The position numbers were made by a program, and so were the translations under genes. Below, in pieces: positions 52,883-61,789 of a stretch of DNA of 64,000 bases. The DNA is from Pectinatus haikarae (GTDB lineage: Bacteria; Bacillota; Negativicutes; Selenomonadales; Selenomonadaceae). The stretch lies in assembly GCF_030813505.1 (NCBI RefSeq), contig NZ_JAUSUE010000001.1. One strand, 5' to 3'. Every line of letters starts with the position of its first letter. Position 1 is the first letter of the stretch. The notes under the pieces were generated by a model. It was not told where the DNA came from and searched no databases. It saw only the letters and a program-made list of their open reading frames with translations.

Positions 52883-53485
52883 CTATTTTACTTTTAAACC
52901 GTCTATTATTACCATCACCTTATAGTGAACATTATCGCAGAAATCTATAGGCAGACTGCTGAAAGATGCTGCCTGAAAAATAGAATGAAACATTTCCGTA
53001 ACTATCCCGGCAGGTATATCATCACGAAATTCCTTATTTTCCTGCCCTTTTTTTATGATGCCGTCAAAAATATACTTAAACAGAGGAGCGGCCCCTGTTT
53101 CGTGCTCCGATTCCGGAGGTAATGCACTTTTATCGGCTGCTTTAATAAACAAGGGAAGCACAAAACGATTTTTGTCCAATACTGAAGCTGTTTGAACAAC
53201 AACAGATTCTAATATTTCCGTATAAGTTTCTCGTGTTTGTGAAATAAAGGCAAAGGAAGTACGGATGTCTTCCGCCATTTGATTCAAAAGTTCTTTAAGC
53301 AAAGCTTCCTTAGATTCAAAATAATTGTAGAAAGTTCCCAAACCCAGCTTGGACTCCTTCATTATATCAGCAATGGAAGTCTCTGACAGTCCCTTTTCGG
53401 CAAATAATTTAGTGGCTGCTTCGATTATGCTTTTCTTCGACTGAATCTTTTTTGTTTCCCGTTTCGTCAATTTTTCTTTCACCAT
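52883..53485 (-). CDS. TetR-family transcriptional regulator
   Basis: A 200-residue repressor: N-terminal helix-turn-helix (about 12-60, KSIIEAATKLFAEKGLSETSIADIM, LGTFYNYFESKEALL) and an all-helical ligand domain without recognised specificity. ATG 53485 follows AGGGAG; longer in-frame starts lack a ribosome site. No target gene is adjacent on either side, since fruA is convergent, so its regulon lies elsewhere or is itself. Confidence 0.88.
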   Translation of the reverse strand: MVKEKLTKRETKKIQSKKSIIEAATKLFAEKGLSETSIADIMKESKLGLGTFYNYFESKEALLKELLNQMAEDIRTSFAFISQTRETYTEILESVVVQTASVLDKNRFVLPLFIKAADKSALPPESEHETGAAPLFKYIFDGIIKKGQENKEFRDDIPAGIVTEMFHSIFQAASFSSLPIDFCDNVHYKVMVIIDGLKVK

Positions 53486-53914
53486 TATACTCCCTATCAA
53501 TAATTCTTCTATTCCGGATTTTTCTCCCTGTCCGTTTTGAAAACATGGAAAAATTAATGTGGATATAAAATCATAAGCCGGCTTCATTTCTATAAGAGAT
53601 TTATATTAAATTATTATACCGAAAAAAAACATATTTCTCAAACATTGTATTAATATGCTGTCATTTAATGCAGAATACAGCGCAGGATTTTTTCGGAGCC
53701 TCCTTTAATAAGTACATTATTGCAATACCTTAATATAAGCGTCAATAAAAGATAATCCTCAAAAATTCTTCTGAAAATAAAAATAAACCAAAACCTTATA
53801 CAAAGTTTCGGTTCATTATCACAGAAAGATATGTCAGACAGCTTTCTTAATCACCTGCAGTGCAATAAAATCCACAGAAGCAAAAAGATTGATACGCTAT
53901 CAAGAACTTATTGA
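53486..53914. other. Intergenic region upstream of tetR-type gene
   Basis: About 430 bases, AT-rich. It holds the promoter of the TetR gene and the 3' end of the 111-residue gene's transcript. A weak imperfect hairpin (AACC-AAAC with GTTT-GGTT near 53785-53814) was seen; no convincing gene or terminator. Confidence 0.45.
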
Positions 53915-54250
53915 TTATTGATTCAGTTTGCTGAACGTCCTCATAAATGCATCATATATACTGTGGATATCATCTTCATTGTGTCCGGTAGAGGCAAAGC
54001 GCATAAATGTATTGTTCAATAATATAAATGCAGCATAAAAATCATCATATTGATTTATTTCTGTCAATCCTGCCAAGAGCTGAATCTGCTTGGCGCATGC
54101 ATGTCCCTGGCATAAGTAAGCCAGCAGCGGCGGAAAAGACGGATCCTGTTTCTCGTCATAGAGTCTGACCGCTGCCTTAACATTGCAGACACAAGCATTA
54201 GTATACTTTTTAAACATCTTATTTTGATTAAATTCTTCTATATTGCCCAT
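53915..54250 (-). CDS. Small Cys/His protein downstream of CI-like repressor
   Basis: A 111-residue protein not recognised. Cys20, Cys22, Cys47, His50 and Cys52 (ACVCNV and CQGHAC) form a CxC...CxxHxC pattern that could bind zinc or Fe-S. The rest is predicted helical. A TAGGAGCGGATGACC site precedes the ATG. It starts 41 bases after the repressor stop, on the same strand, and is probably co-transcribed with it. No toxin, anti-repressor or lysis similarity was seen. Confidence 0.65.
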   Translation of the reverse strand: MGNIEEFNQNKMFKKYTNACVCNVKAAVRLYDEKQDPSFPPLLAYLCQGHACAKQIQLLAGLTEINQYDDFYAAFILLNNTFMRFASTGHNEDDIHSIYDAFMRTFSKLNQ

Positions 54251-54291
54251 TTCCGGTCATCCGCTCCTATCAACTATCAGTTTTCAACAAT

Positions 54292-54906
54292 TTAAAGGAC
54301 CCGCCCCAATAAAGCCACGGCCTTACCAAGAATGCGGACATCACTGCAATTTCCCTGATTAAATTCCATTGGTTTGTATTTTGGGTTTTCAGCACGCAGC
54401 TGAATCATATTTCCATATTTATAAATGCGTTTCAGGGTGGCGCTGTCGTCAACAAGCACCGCTGCTATTTCTCCGTCGTTCACATCCGCTTGTTCATGAA
54501 TAAAAACAATATCTCCATCATAAATTCTGGCATTTATCATACTGTCCCCGGCAACACGAAGACAAAAATCCGCTTTTACAAAATCACTGCATGGAATATA
54601 TTCATCAAAATCCTGTACTGCCAGGATAGGTTTCCCGGCAGCTATACTGCCTATCAAAGGAACTTTTTTTACGCTGGCCGTATTTCCTTTTTTTTCTGAT
54701 GATACAATTTTCATTCCCCAAAAATATTCTGGGGGTATATTGAGTGCAGCTGCTATCTTTAAAACATTTTTTTGCTTAGGCTCGTAGCTTCCAGACAAAT
54801 ATTCGCATATAGAAGATTTATTTATTCCAGTAATCCTGGACAATTTAGTCTGGCTTATTTCTGTCGCATCCATATATTCACGCAATTTCTCGGCAAAATC
54901 TGTCAT
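54292..54906 (-). CDS. CI/LexA-like repressor (XRE HTH + S24 peptidase)
   Basis: A 204-residue repressor of phage CI type: XRE helix-turn-helix (about 8-62, ISQTKLSRITGINKSSICEYLSG) and an S24 self-cleaving domain with the Ala90-Gly91 cleavage site (GSIAAGKP), Ser122 (GDSM) and Lys159 (ATLKRIY). In the family RecA-stimulated autocleavage relieves repression. ATG 54906 follows GGAGGT. The -10 box of its own promoter lies in an AGTATACT palindrome, suggesting autorepression. No phage genes are nearby; SOS or stress regulation is inferred. Confidence 0.9.
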   Translation of the reverse strand: MTDFAEKLREYMDATEISQTKLSRITGINKSSICEYLSGSYEPKQKNVLKIAAALNIPPEYFWGMKIVSSEKKGNTASVKKVPLIGSIAAGKPILAVQDFDEYIPCSDFVKADFCLRVAGDSMINARIYDGDIVFIHEQADVNDGEIAAVLVDDSATLKRIYKYGNMIQLRAENPKYKPMEFNQGNCSDVRILGKAVALLGRVL

Positions 54907-54930
54907 AGTTTAAACCTCCATTTTTTATTT

Positions 54931-54959
54931 AGTATACTTAATTTGTTCGGAAAAATCAA
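54931..54959 (-). promoter_or_regulatory. Promoter and candidate operator of the CI-like repressor
   Basis: On the minus strand TTGATT (54959-54954), a 17-base spacer, TATACT (54936-54931). The -10 box is part of the palindrome AGTATACT at 54931-54938, flanked by TT and AA. Confidence 0.7.
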
Positions 54960-55000
54960 CTCAAACATCCAGTACAAAATTCATAAAGTTGAAAAACACC

Positions 55001-55029
55001 TTGCCAAATTTTTTGGTATGATGTATTAT
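55001..55029 (+). promoter_or_regulatory. Candidate promoter of the 48-codon ORF
   Basis: TTGCCA 55001-55006, 17-base spacer, TATTAT 55024-55029; CCAAA/TTTGG forms a small inverted repeat across the spacer start. Confidence 0.5.
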
Positions 55030-55088
55030 CGTCTTATAAAGAAAACCGAACTTTATTTTTAAGAAAACTAAAATGGAGGTATTATTTT

Positions 55089-55235
55089 ATGAAACATTTA
55101 GGATACAGCCGCATTATAAAGGCCAGGGATTTAAGAGTATTAGCACGTTACACAGCCATAGCAGCCTGTATAGCCCCCTGCCAAAAGGGAAGGAAATATA
55201 TCCCTTCAGCCTGGCAAAAAAACAAACCAGCCTGA
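55089..55235 (+). CDS. 48-codon ORF divergent from the CI-like repressor
   Basis: A short frame (55089-55235) that begins MKHLGYSRIIKARDLRVLAR and carries a Cys pair further on (ACIAPC); it is basic overall with a mildly hydrophobic middle. It is not a membrane helix by eye. TGGAGG stands nine bases before the ATG and a TTGCCA/TATTAT promoter lies upstream, so it looks translated. Divergence from the repressor suggests control by it. No known family; peptide could be a small toxin, regulator, or nothing. Confidence 0.55.
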   Translation: MKHLGYSRIIKARDLRVLARYTAIAACIAPCQKGRKYIPSAWQKNKPA

Positions 55236-55246
55236 TTGCAATTTAT

Positions 55247-55552
55247 TCAAATCCTATTATTTTTTTTAACTGACGGATAAAGTACTATTTTATTTCCCTC
55301 TCTGCCAATTTTTATTTGATAGTCGATTATACCATCCTTGTACAAGTCCAGCTTTAATTTGAGCAATTCTTTATTTAAAGCATCAGTCAGATATTTATCC
55401 ATATAACTATCGTCTTTTTTTGCAGCGTGAGACTTCACTGTATCTGCATCATCAAATTCTTTTGCTATATCGAACAGTGATTTTTCTTTTTTGTTTTCCT
55501 TATAGTCCTTAAACATAGCCGAATCAGATAAATTTTTTGGTATTTTTCCCAT
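55247..55552 (-). CDS. Small hydrophilic protein, unknown
   Basis: A 101-residue charged protein, rich in Lys and Asp, without membrane segments. Residues about 48-90 (YMDKYLTDALNKELLKLKLD) form an amphipathic helix. Its start overlaps the end of the upstream 290-residue gene by 29 bases, implying coupling. Start ATG at 55552, after a GGAGGTAATTCAA site within that gene. Not recognised. Confidence 0.6.
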   Translation of the reverse strand: MGKIPKNLSDSAMFKDYKENKKEKSLFDIAKEFDDADTVKSHAAKKDDSYMDKYLTDALNKELLKLKLDLYKDGIIDYQIKIGREGNKIVLYPSVKKNNRI

Positions 55553-56396
55553 TTGAATTACCTCCTCTGTTTACATTCTGCAAAAATATTATTAGGGCTC
55601 CCGCCATTCCGGCTATTACCACAGAGCAGACCGCAAAAGCTCCCATTATCAGCAGAAAATCATTATTATTAATTACTTTGTTATAAAAATCGAGCTTCTC
55701 TCCGTCCAATCGCCCCGCCATAGGAAAATAAAAAGCTCCGGCAAAAATATTCATCAATGCAAATGAAAAAGTTTCCAGAAGCACCGGTAATTTTTTTGCC
55801 ACCTGCAAAAACGCCAGCCATAAAACTATTGCTATAAAAGCCGTTCTGCTGAAAATATAAAACATCACCGCAGAAAAATCAGCAGTCAAAAGCTGCTGTG
55901 CCGTCACTCCCTCCTCCTGTTTATTTTCCTGCTCGTTTTCAACCGGATCCGTACCGGAAGACGATGCGTCCGTTTCCTTATTTTTATCACTGCTGTCATC
56001 GGCATATCTATCATCTTTCTTAGATGCAGCATCTCGTTTGATATATTTATTATCACGTATTTTATCCGGCGCAGTATTTTTCTCATTATTTTTCAGTTCT
56101 GAATTACCCTGCGCTTTTTTATTATCCTTATCTGCAGCTTTGGCATGCTCATCTATTTCATTAGCGATTTTATCGGTATCTATGCCAATGCTCTTAATTT
56201 CCGGCATTTGCGGTGACGGAACGGCAGGTACACTGGGTATATGGATAGCCGGTGTTTCCAGCTCGGGAAGACGGATCTCAGCTGAGGCCGAACTTTCTGA
56301 CAGAAAAAGCAAAATGATTGCTGATACCGCCAAACTAATCGCCGCTATCCAGTTATTGCTCGTTTTCTCAAGAGAGACGTTTTTTGAAATCATCAT
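55524..56396 (-). CDS. Envelope protein with low-complexity linker and membrane helices
   Basis: About 290 residues. An N-terminal hydrophobic segment (about 17-38) precedes a Pro-rich stretch (IPSVPAVPSPQMPEIKSIG), then a long Lys/Asp/Glu/Asn low-complexity linker to about 165, then three hydrophobic helices. ATG 56396 (alternative ATG 56393, TTG 56402) overlaps the end of nspC by 29 bases. The layout suggests a surface or trans-envelope protein; no family is recognised. Coupling with nspC could be only genomic. Confidence 0.65.
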   Translation of the reverse strand: MMISKNVSLEKTSNNWIAAISLAVSAIILLFLSESSASAEIRLPELETPAIHIPSVPAVPSPQMPEIKSIGIDTDKIANEIDEHAKAADKDNKKAQGNSELKNNEKNTAPDKIRDNKYIKRDAASKKDDRYADDSSDKNKETDASSSGTDPVENEQENKQEEGVTAQQLLTADFSAVMFYIFSRTAFIAIVLWLAFLQVAKKLPVLLETFSFALMNIFAGAFYFPMAGRLDGEKLDFYNKVINNNDFLLIMGAFAVCSVVIAGMAGALIIFLQNVNRGGNSNGKNTKKFI

Positions 56397-57522
56397 ATCC
56401 AAAACTCTTCACAATTTCTATTTGTCCGTTTTTCCTGATAACAGCTATTGAGGGCAAAGGCATTCCATTAAATGTATTATTTTTTACCATGGAATAAATA
56501 GCCATATCACAAAAAATAATTTTTTGACCGATTACCAGCGGCTTGTCGAATGAGTAGTCACCTATAACATCACCCGCAAGGCAGGTAGCCCCGCCTAATG
56601 TATACGTGTATCCCTTTTTCCCCGGCATATCACTTCCCAGTACATCAGGACGATATGGCATCTCTATTACATCAGGCATATGACATGCAGCCGATGCATC
56701 CAAAATAGCCGTATGTTTACCATTTTCCACTATCTCAAGGATAGCTGCACTTAAGAATCCCGCATTAAGCGCTACAGCTTCCCCCGGCTCAAGATACACT
56801 TCGACATTGTATTTTGCGCGCAAATTTTTGATCAAATCAACGAGTAAATCTATATTGTACCCCTTCTTGGTAATCAAGTGACCACCGCCTAAATTCACCC
56901 ATTTCATATGCTTGAGATATATGCCAAAGTCCTTTTCAACCACTGCAAGAGTCGCCTCAAGGTCTTCAGCTCCTTGTTCACATAAAGTATGAAAGTGCAG
57001 TCCGTTTATTCCCTCCAGGTATTCTCCCTCAAATTTATCGACAGTGATTCCCAGTCTGGACCCAGGCGAACATGGATCATAAATAGCATGTTCCTGAGTA
57101 GAAAAGCATGGATTAATGCGCAGTCCGCAGTCACAGCCTGCCGCCAGAGCTTCTTTGCCGAATCTTTTCCATTGAGAAAAAGAATTAAAAACTATATGAT
57201 TGCATATAGAGGTTATTTCTTCAAAGCTCCTGCTGTCATATGCGGGCGAAAATATATGATTTTCACCTGCCATATACTCATGTGCCAGCTTTGCCTCATG
57301 CAATCCGCTGGAGGTACTTCCCGCCAGATATTTTGCAATAAGCGGATAAAAATAAAACATTGAAAAAGCCTTTTGGGCCAGCAATATTTTACAGCCGGCT
57401 TTTTTTTCTATTTCAGCAAGCTGTAATAAATTTTTTTCCAGCAGTTCTTCTGATATTATATAGCATGGTGTCGGTAATTTTTGTGCCGCCTCAATTATTA
57501 TCTTATCCAGAACGCTCATCAT
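56368..57522 (-). CDS. nspC: Carboxynorspermidine decarboxylase
   Basis: A 384-residue PLP enzyme of alanine-racemase-type fold. It decarboxylates carboxynorspermidine or carboxyspermidine. PLP lysine is Lys51 (LLAQKAFSMF); HFHTLCEQ, WVNLGGGHLITKKGY, LEPGEAVAL and CDMAIYSMVKNNTFNG match NspC. Two in-frame ATG codons open the frame. Upstream on the same strand is the partner synthase after a 156-base spacer that contains an inverted repeat. Confidence 0.95.
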   Translation of the reverse strand: MMSVLDKIIIEAAQKLPTPCYIISEELLEKNLLQLAEIEKKAGCKILLAQKAFSMFYFYPLIAKYLAGSTSSGLHEAKLAHEYMAGENHIFSPAYDSRSFEEITSICNHIVFNSFSQWKRFGKEALAAGCDCGLRINPCFSTQEHAIYDPCSPGSRLGITVDKFEGEYLEGINGLHFHTLCEQGAEDLEATLAVVEKDFGIYLKHMKWVNLGGGHLITKKGYNIDLLVDLIKNLRAKYNVEVYLEPGEAVALNAGFLSAAILEIVENGKHTAILDASAACHMPDVIEMPYRPDVLGSDMPGKKGYTYTLGGATCLAGDVIGDYSFDKPLVIGQKIIFCDMAIYSMVKNNTFNGMPLPSIAVIRKNGQIEIVKSFGYDDFKKRLS

Positions 57523-57678
57523 CCTTTACCGAAATTTTTGTCATGGTGCAATCGAAAATATTATAAATACACTGCTGAAAGGGCATCCTTTATCACTGTT
57601 TTCGTCAGTCAATAAAAAATGCCCTGTCCAAGCTATTAAATTAACAAAATTCGTCTTCTGGGAAGACATGCCTTTATT

Positions 57679-58878
57679 TCAATCAACCAAAACAGGATCA
57701 AAGCTTTCTTTCCATGGAAGACCCCATTTATTAAGAGCAGCCATAAACGGATCGGGATCAAATTCTTCGACATTGTATACTCCCGGTTTTTGCCATTCAC
57801 CGTTCATGACAAGCATTGTTCCGATCATTGCCGGCACACCTGTCGTATAGGAAACAGCCTGCGATCCCACTTCTTTATAGCACTCTTGATGGTCACATAT
57901 ATTATAAAGATAATAATTCTTTTCTCTGCCATCCTTAATTCCTGTAAAAATACAGCCTATATTCGTTTTACCGACAGTACGCGGTCCAAGACTTGCCGGA
58001 TCGGGGAGCACAGCTTTCAAAAACTGCAGGGGAATTATCTGTTTCCCTTCAAATTCTATTGGTTCAATCGATGTCATCCCCACGTTCTGCAGACAGATCA
58101 GATGTGTAAGATAACTTTCGCCAAACGTCATAAAAAAACGAATGCGCTTTATTCCTTTTATGTTCGATCCTAAAGATTCAAGCTCTTCATGATGCAATAA
58201 ATACATATCTTTTTTGCCGACTTCAGCAAAATCATAACTCCTTTTTATCTGCATGGGTTTTGTTTCTACCCACGTTCCATTTTCCCAATAACTCCCATTT
58301 GCAGTAACTTCTCTGATATTTATTTCCGGATTGAAATTAGTGGCAAACGGGTAACCATGGTCACCGCCATTGCAATCCAAAATATCTATGTAATTAATTT
58401 CATCAAAATGATGCTTCAATGCATATGCGCTGAATACACTTGTTACTCCAGGATCAAATCCGCTTCCCAAAAGCGCGGTTATACCTGCAGCTTCAAATTT
58501 ATCACGATATGCCCACTGCCATTTATATTCAAACTTGGCCGTTTCCGGAGGTTCATAGTTTGCCGTATCTACATAATGTTTTTTTGTAGCCAAACAGGCA
58601 TCCATTATTGATAAATCTTGATATGGCAGCGCCAGATTCAGAACTATATCAGGATTGTACTCATTTATTAAGTTTATCAGCTGTTCCGTAGAATCAGCAT
58701 CCACCTGTGCAGTAGAAATTTTTGTTTTTCCACCGTCGAGCTTTTGTTTTAACGCATCACATTTACTTTTTGTACGGCTGGCAATCATAATATCATCAAA
58801 AATCTCGCTATTTTGGCAGCATTTATGAATAGCTACGCTCGCTACACCGCCACAGCCGATAATCAGTGCTTTTCCCAT
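57679..58878 (-). CDS. Carboxynorspermidine synthase (saccharopine dehydrogenase family)
   Basis: A 399-residue NADPH-dependent enzyme that couples aspartate semialdehyde to a diamine. Rossmann segment GCGGVASVAIHKC, then LALPYQDLSIMDACLATKKHY and DPGVTSVFSAYALKHHF are of the CANSDH branch, not of lysine catabolism. It precedes nspC, which uses its product; the pair forms the carboxy-norspermidine or -spermidine route to polyamines. GGGAGG before the ATG. Confidence 0.9.
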   Translation of the reverse strand: MGKALIIGCGGVASVAIHKCCQNSEIFDDIMIASRTKSKCDALKQKLDGGKTKISTAQVDADSTEQLINLINEYNPDIVLNLALPYQDLSIMDACLATKKHYVDTANYEPPETAKFEYKWQWAYRDKFEAAGITALLGSGFDPGVTSVFSAYALKHHFDEINYIDILDCNGGDHGYPFATNFNPEINIREVTANGSYWENGTWVETKPMQIKRSYDFAEVGKKDMYLLHHEELESLGSNIKGIKRIRFFMTFGESYLTHLICLQNVGMTSIEPIEFEGKQIIPLQFLKAVLPDPASLGPRTVGKTNIGCIFTGIKDGREKNYYLYNICDHQECYKEVGSQAVSYTTGVPAMIGTMLVMNGEWQKPGVYNVEEFDPDPFMAALNKWGLPWKESFDPVLVD

Positions 58879-58985
58879 GAAAGGAGCCTCCCTTTTCTTT
58901 AATACTTCATATAGTATAGCAAAAAAAGTATTGTTTGTATTTAGCTAGTTCAATAATTACATTAATATTTACAAAATACATCGAC

Positions 58986-60245
58986 TTATTTTATTACTTC
59001 CATAAATACAAACAATAAAAACCCTATTCCTCCGCCTACAATAGATCCATTCATTCGTATCCAGATAAGATCAACATTTATCTTAGAGTGAACAATATCG
59101 TTCAACTGTTCATCACTCATATTGTTGAGAGCACGCCTCACTATGTCGCCGACCATACTTTGAGCCTGCAGGGCAGACCGATTCAGCATATCATTTATAA
59201 GTGAATCAATAAGCTCTCTCATATTTTTATTATTGTGTATCACAGCAAAACATTTTTCTATTTCTTCCGCCGCCAACATTGTAACGCTTTTTTTCAGTTC
59301 AGTATTTCTGGAAGGATCGGACAGCTGCCCTTTTATATCATTCATATAGGCTAAAACCAATTTCTCCGTCATACCTGCATCCAATATTTTTTTCTGGAAA
59401 ACGGCTATGGTTTCCTTCCATGCTTTTTCTGTGATCATTTCCTTTACAGACTTGTCAACAACAGACATAATGTCTTTATATACACGGCTCTGTTCATCTG
59501 ACAGCTGTTCTGATAATACCAGCAGTTTCTTTTGAATCAATTTGGCACATTCTTCATTATTTATGACATCTAAAATTCCTCCCAGCGAAAGCCAGAATGA
59601 AGATGTTCCCGATTTTAATTTTTCATTTTCAAATTGTTCCAATGCTTTTTCTATATACACCAATCCCGCATCATCGGAAAACTTTTCCTCTGCGAAAGAT
59701 GCCAGATTTTTTATGAATAATTTTTTCCATTCATTTCCTTCAAGCCACTTGTTGCAATATTTATCTATGCTCAAAACTACACCCATATTGCTGTCCAAAA
59801 ATAAAGCCAATTTATCAGCCGTAATACCGATATCCAGCTGCGCTGCCTTCTGAAAAATAACAAATGCTGTTTTTTCGGCAAATATCTTCTTTTGTTCGGC
59901 GCTATCCAGCCATTGTATAATTTTTTCAGGGGCATTAAGCATTTTAATTCTTTGAAAGATTATCTTTTTAGCAAAAAACTGTTTTTGCACAAGACGAATT
60001 GTCGCCTCTGTAAATGCCTGTCTGCGTTTTGTCAAAATTGCCGTATGCCATGGTATCCCCAAAGGTTTTTTAAAAAGTGCCGATACAGCAAACCAGTCGG
60101 CTATACCACCTACCAATGCAGCTTCCACACAAAATAAAAAACCTTTGGCAATAACCCCCGGATACCTTACTTTGATCAACAGCGCAATTACAAAAAAGCA
60201 GGCTGCTGCCAGTAAAGTTTTATCAGCCCGATTGAATTTATGCAT
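58986..60245 (-). CDS. DUF445 membrane-associated protein, copy 2
   Basis: A 419-residue DUF445 (YheB/YjiN-type) protein: hydrophobic termini with GGIADWFAVSALFKKPLGIPWHTAIL near the start and IRMNGSIVGGGIGFLLF at the end, and a long helical middle. Function is unknown. ATG 60245 overlaps the stop of the preceding paralogue (TGATG). Partner arrangement suggests a hetero-oligomer, as inference. Confidence 0.88.
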   Translation of the reverse strand: MHKFNRADKTLLAAACFFVIALLIKVRYPGVIAKGFLFCVEAALVGGIADWFAVSALFKKPLGIPWHTAILTKRRQAFTEATIRLVQKQFFAKKIIFQRIKMLNAPEKIIQWLDSAEQKKIFAEKTAFVIFQKAAQLDIGITADKLALFLDSNMGVVLSIDKYCNKWLEGNEWKKLFIKNLASFAEEKFSDDAGLVYIEKALEQFENEKLKSGTSSFWLSLGGILDVINNEECAKLIQKKLLVLSEQLSDEQSRVYKDIMSVVDKSVKEMITEKAWKETIAVFQKKILDAGMTEKLVLAYMNDIKGQLSDPSRNTELKKSVTMLAAEEIEKCFAVIHNNKNMRELIDSLINDMLNRSALQAQSMVGDIVRRALNNMSDEQLNDIVHSKINVDLIWIRMNGSIVGGGIGFLLFVFMEVIK

Positions 60246-61480
60246 CAACTAAACATCCTTTCCGCGAAATAAGTCAAAACATAGAGCAGCATTCCCGCCA
60301 AACCTCCCACTAATGAGCCATTGATGCGGATCATTTGCAGATCACTGCTTATATGGCTTTCGACCAATGCAATAAAAGAATCTGTGGAATAATTATTTAG
60401 TTTATCTCTTATTATCTGCAAGATAAAAGGTGAACTTTTCGTGACAAAGGCACTAAGCTTTTCCTTGACCCAGCGATCAAAAGTTTTCTGGGCAGACTCA
60501 TCACTTATAAATTTATTAACAGCACTGTCAAACGCTTTGTTTGCGATTTCAAGCAAATATATGACATTATTATCATCATTTGTATATATATCAATATATT
60601 TTTTTGTCCAGCCGGCTATATCTGCATTGCTTATTGCCTGATTTTCTACATCTTCAAGAATTTTATTAAACTTTTCATTTTGTGGTAATCCTTCAAGTAC
60701 TCCCTGAAGCCAGGCAAAAAGTGCCTTGTATTCCTGACTATCATAATTTTTAAGATTTTCTGCCGTGACTGCCAGCTTATTTTTTATAATATTAATCAAA
60801 TTCTCATCGCTCAGATCAAACATAGCTATTATCATTTCACGAAGTGTGGAGCCTTCCTTATACTCTTCCTTTATTTCATGCACCACAGGCTCAAAAACAG
60901 CCCTTGTGTTCTCATCATCCAATATCTTTATGACTAATCCATGAAAAACATGTGTCAGCTTTGCATAAACATCTGCATCCCCTAAATGCGATACAGTCTG
61001 TATTAAAATATCCTTCAATATGTTTTTCTGCCCATTCTTTTTTATTGCTTTTTCAATAGCAAAAGCCAGGCTGTCACTGTTAATATTTTGGAAAAGATTT
61101 ATGAAAATAGGTTCGATTACTTTCTTCAATCTATTTCTTCCGCCAAGCTTTTCAAGATAAACTATAAACATTTTTGACATATCATACTGAACTATATCTT
61201 TCATTATATTTGAAGTATTTAATAAATCTTCGCCAATAAATGTAATTATCTCATCCATTATGCGCTGACGGTTACGCGGCAGAATAGCCGTCCTCCATGA
61301 AATCCCCAATGGTTTTTTAAAAATTGCCGTAATAGCAAACCAATCAGCCAGCCCGCCGATCATAGCCGCCAGAAATCCATTATGAATGATTCCGCCTGTG
61401 AACCCATCGGCGTTCAGTGAAAGCAATGTGCCTGCGATCATTACTATTAAAACAATAGTAGCCTGTGACTTTCTATTCAT
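60245..61480 (-). CDS. DUF445 membrane-associated protein, copy 1
   Basis: A 411-residue paralogue of the next gene with the same landmarks: GGLADWFAITAIFKKPLGISWRTAILP and IRINGSLVGGLAGMLLY. The two share end domains but the middle parts are clearly divergent, so the duplication is old. GGGG-A ribosome site before ATG. Translation is coupled to copy 2. Confidence 0.88.
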   Translation of the reverse strand: MNRKSQATIVLIVMIAGTLLSLNADGFTGGIIHNGFLAAMIGGLADWFAITAIFKKPLGISWRTAILPRNRQRIMDEIITFIGEDLLNTSNIMKDIVQYDMSKMFIVYLEKLGGRNRLKKVIEPIFINLFQNINSDSLAFAIEKAIKKNGQKNILKDILIQTVSHLGDADVYAKLTHVFHGLVIKILDDENTRAVFEPVVHEIKEEYKEGSTLREMIIAMFDLSDENLINIIKNKLAVTAENLKNYDSQEYKALFAWLQGVLEGLPQNEKFNKILEDVENQAISNADIAGWTKKYIDIYTNDDNNVIYLLEIANKAFDSAVNKFISDESAQKTFDRWVKEKLSAFVTKSSPFILQIIRDKLNNYSTDSFIALVESHISSDLQMIRINGSLVGGLAGMLLYVLTYFAERMFS

Positions 61481-61789
61481 TTTTTCCCCTCAATAAAATA
61501 TATTATATACTATATTTTACCACATTCTTAAAAATCGGAGCAGGCAGATTGAGTATATTTACTTCAAAATCAATAATTTATCCTTTGATAGCAATTAAAG
61601 ATATATTTGTAAAATTCAATATAAAATATTTTAAATTATTGCTTATATAATCTTGTAAAAACTTTTCTTATCATGTATAATATTAATAAAGATTATCCAT
61701 AAATAATTGATATAAGTTATGTTTATTATTATCGCATACTTTTATTAATTTGGAAAAGATATTATATATTATTGGAAAGAGGTTTTAGA
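61481..61789. other. Intergenic region between DUF445 pair and desulfoferrodoxin
   Basis: About 309 bases, very AT-rich, divergent promoter region. It must hold the promoters of both transcripts; no single match stood out. No gene and no convincing structure were seen. Confidence 0.5.

Noticed and set aside
53833..53916. 27-codon frame on the plus strand near the 111-residue gene
   Set aside because: No ribosome site and no promoter.
54292..54906. Call as true LexA
   Set aside because: The DNA-binding domain is XRE type and not the LexA winged helix, so CI/LexA-like is used.
55073..55273. 66-codon frame starting at the ATG inside the TGGAGG ribosome site
   Set aside because: It would use the ribosome site itself as start. 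The 48-codon frame from 55089 is placed correctly behind it.
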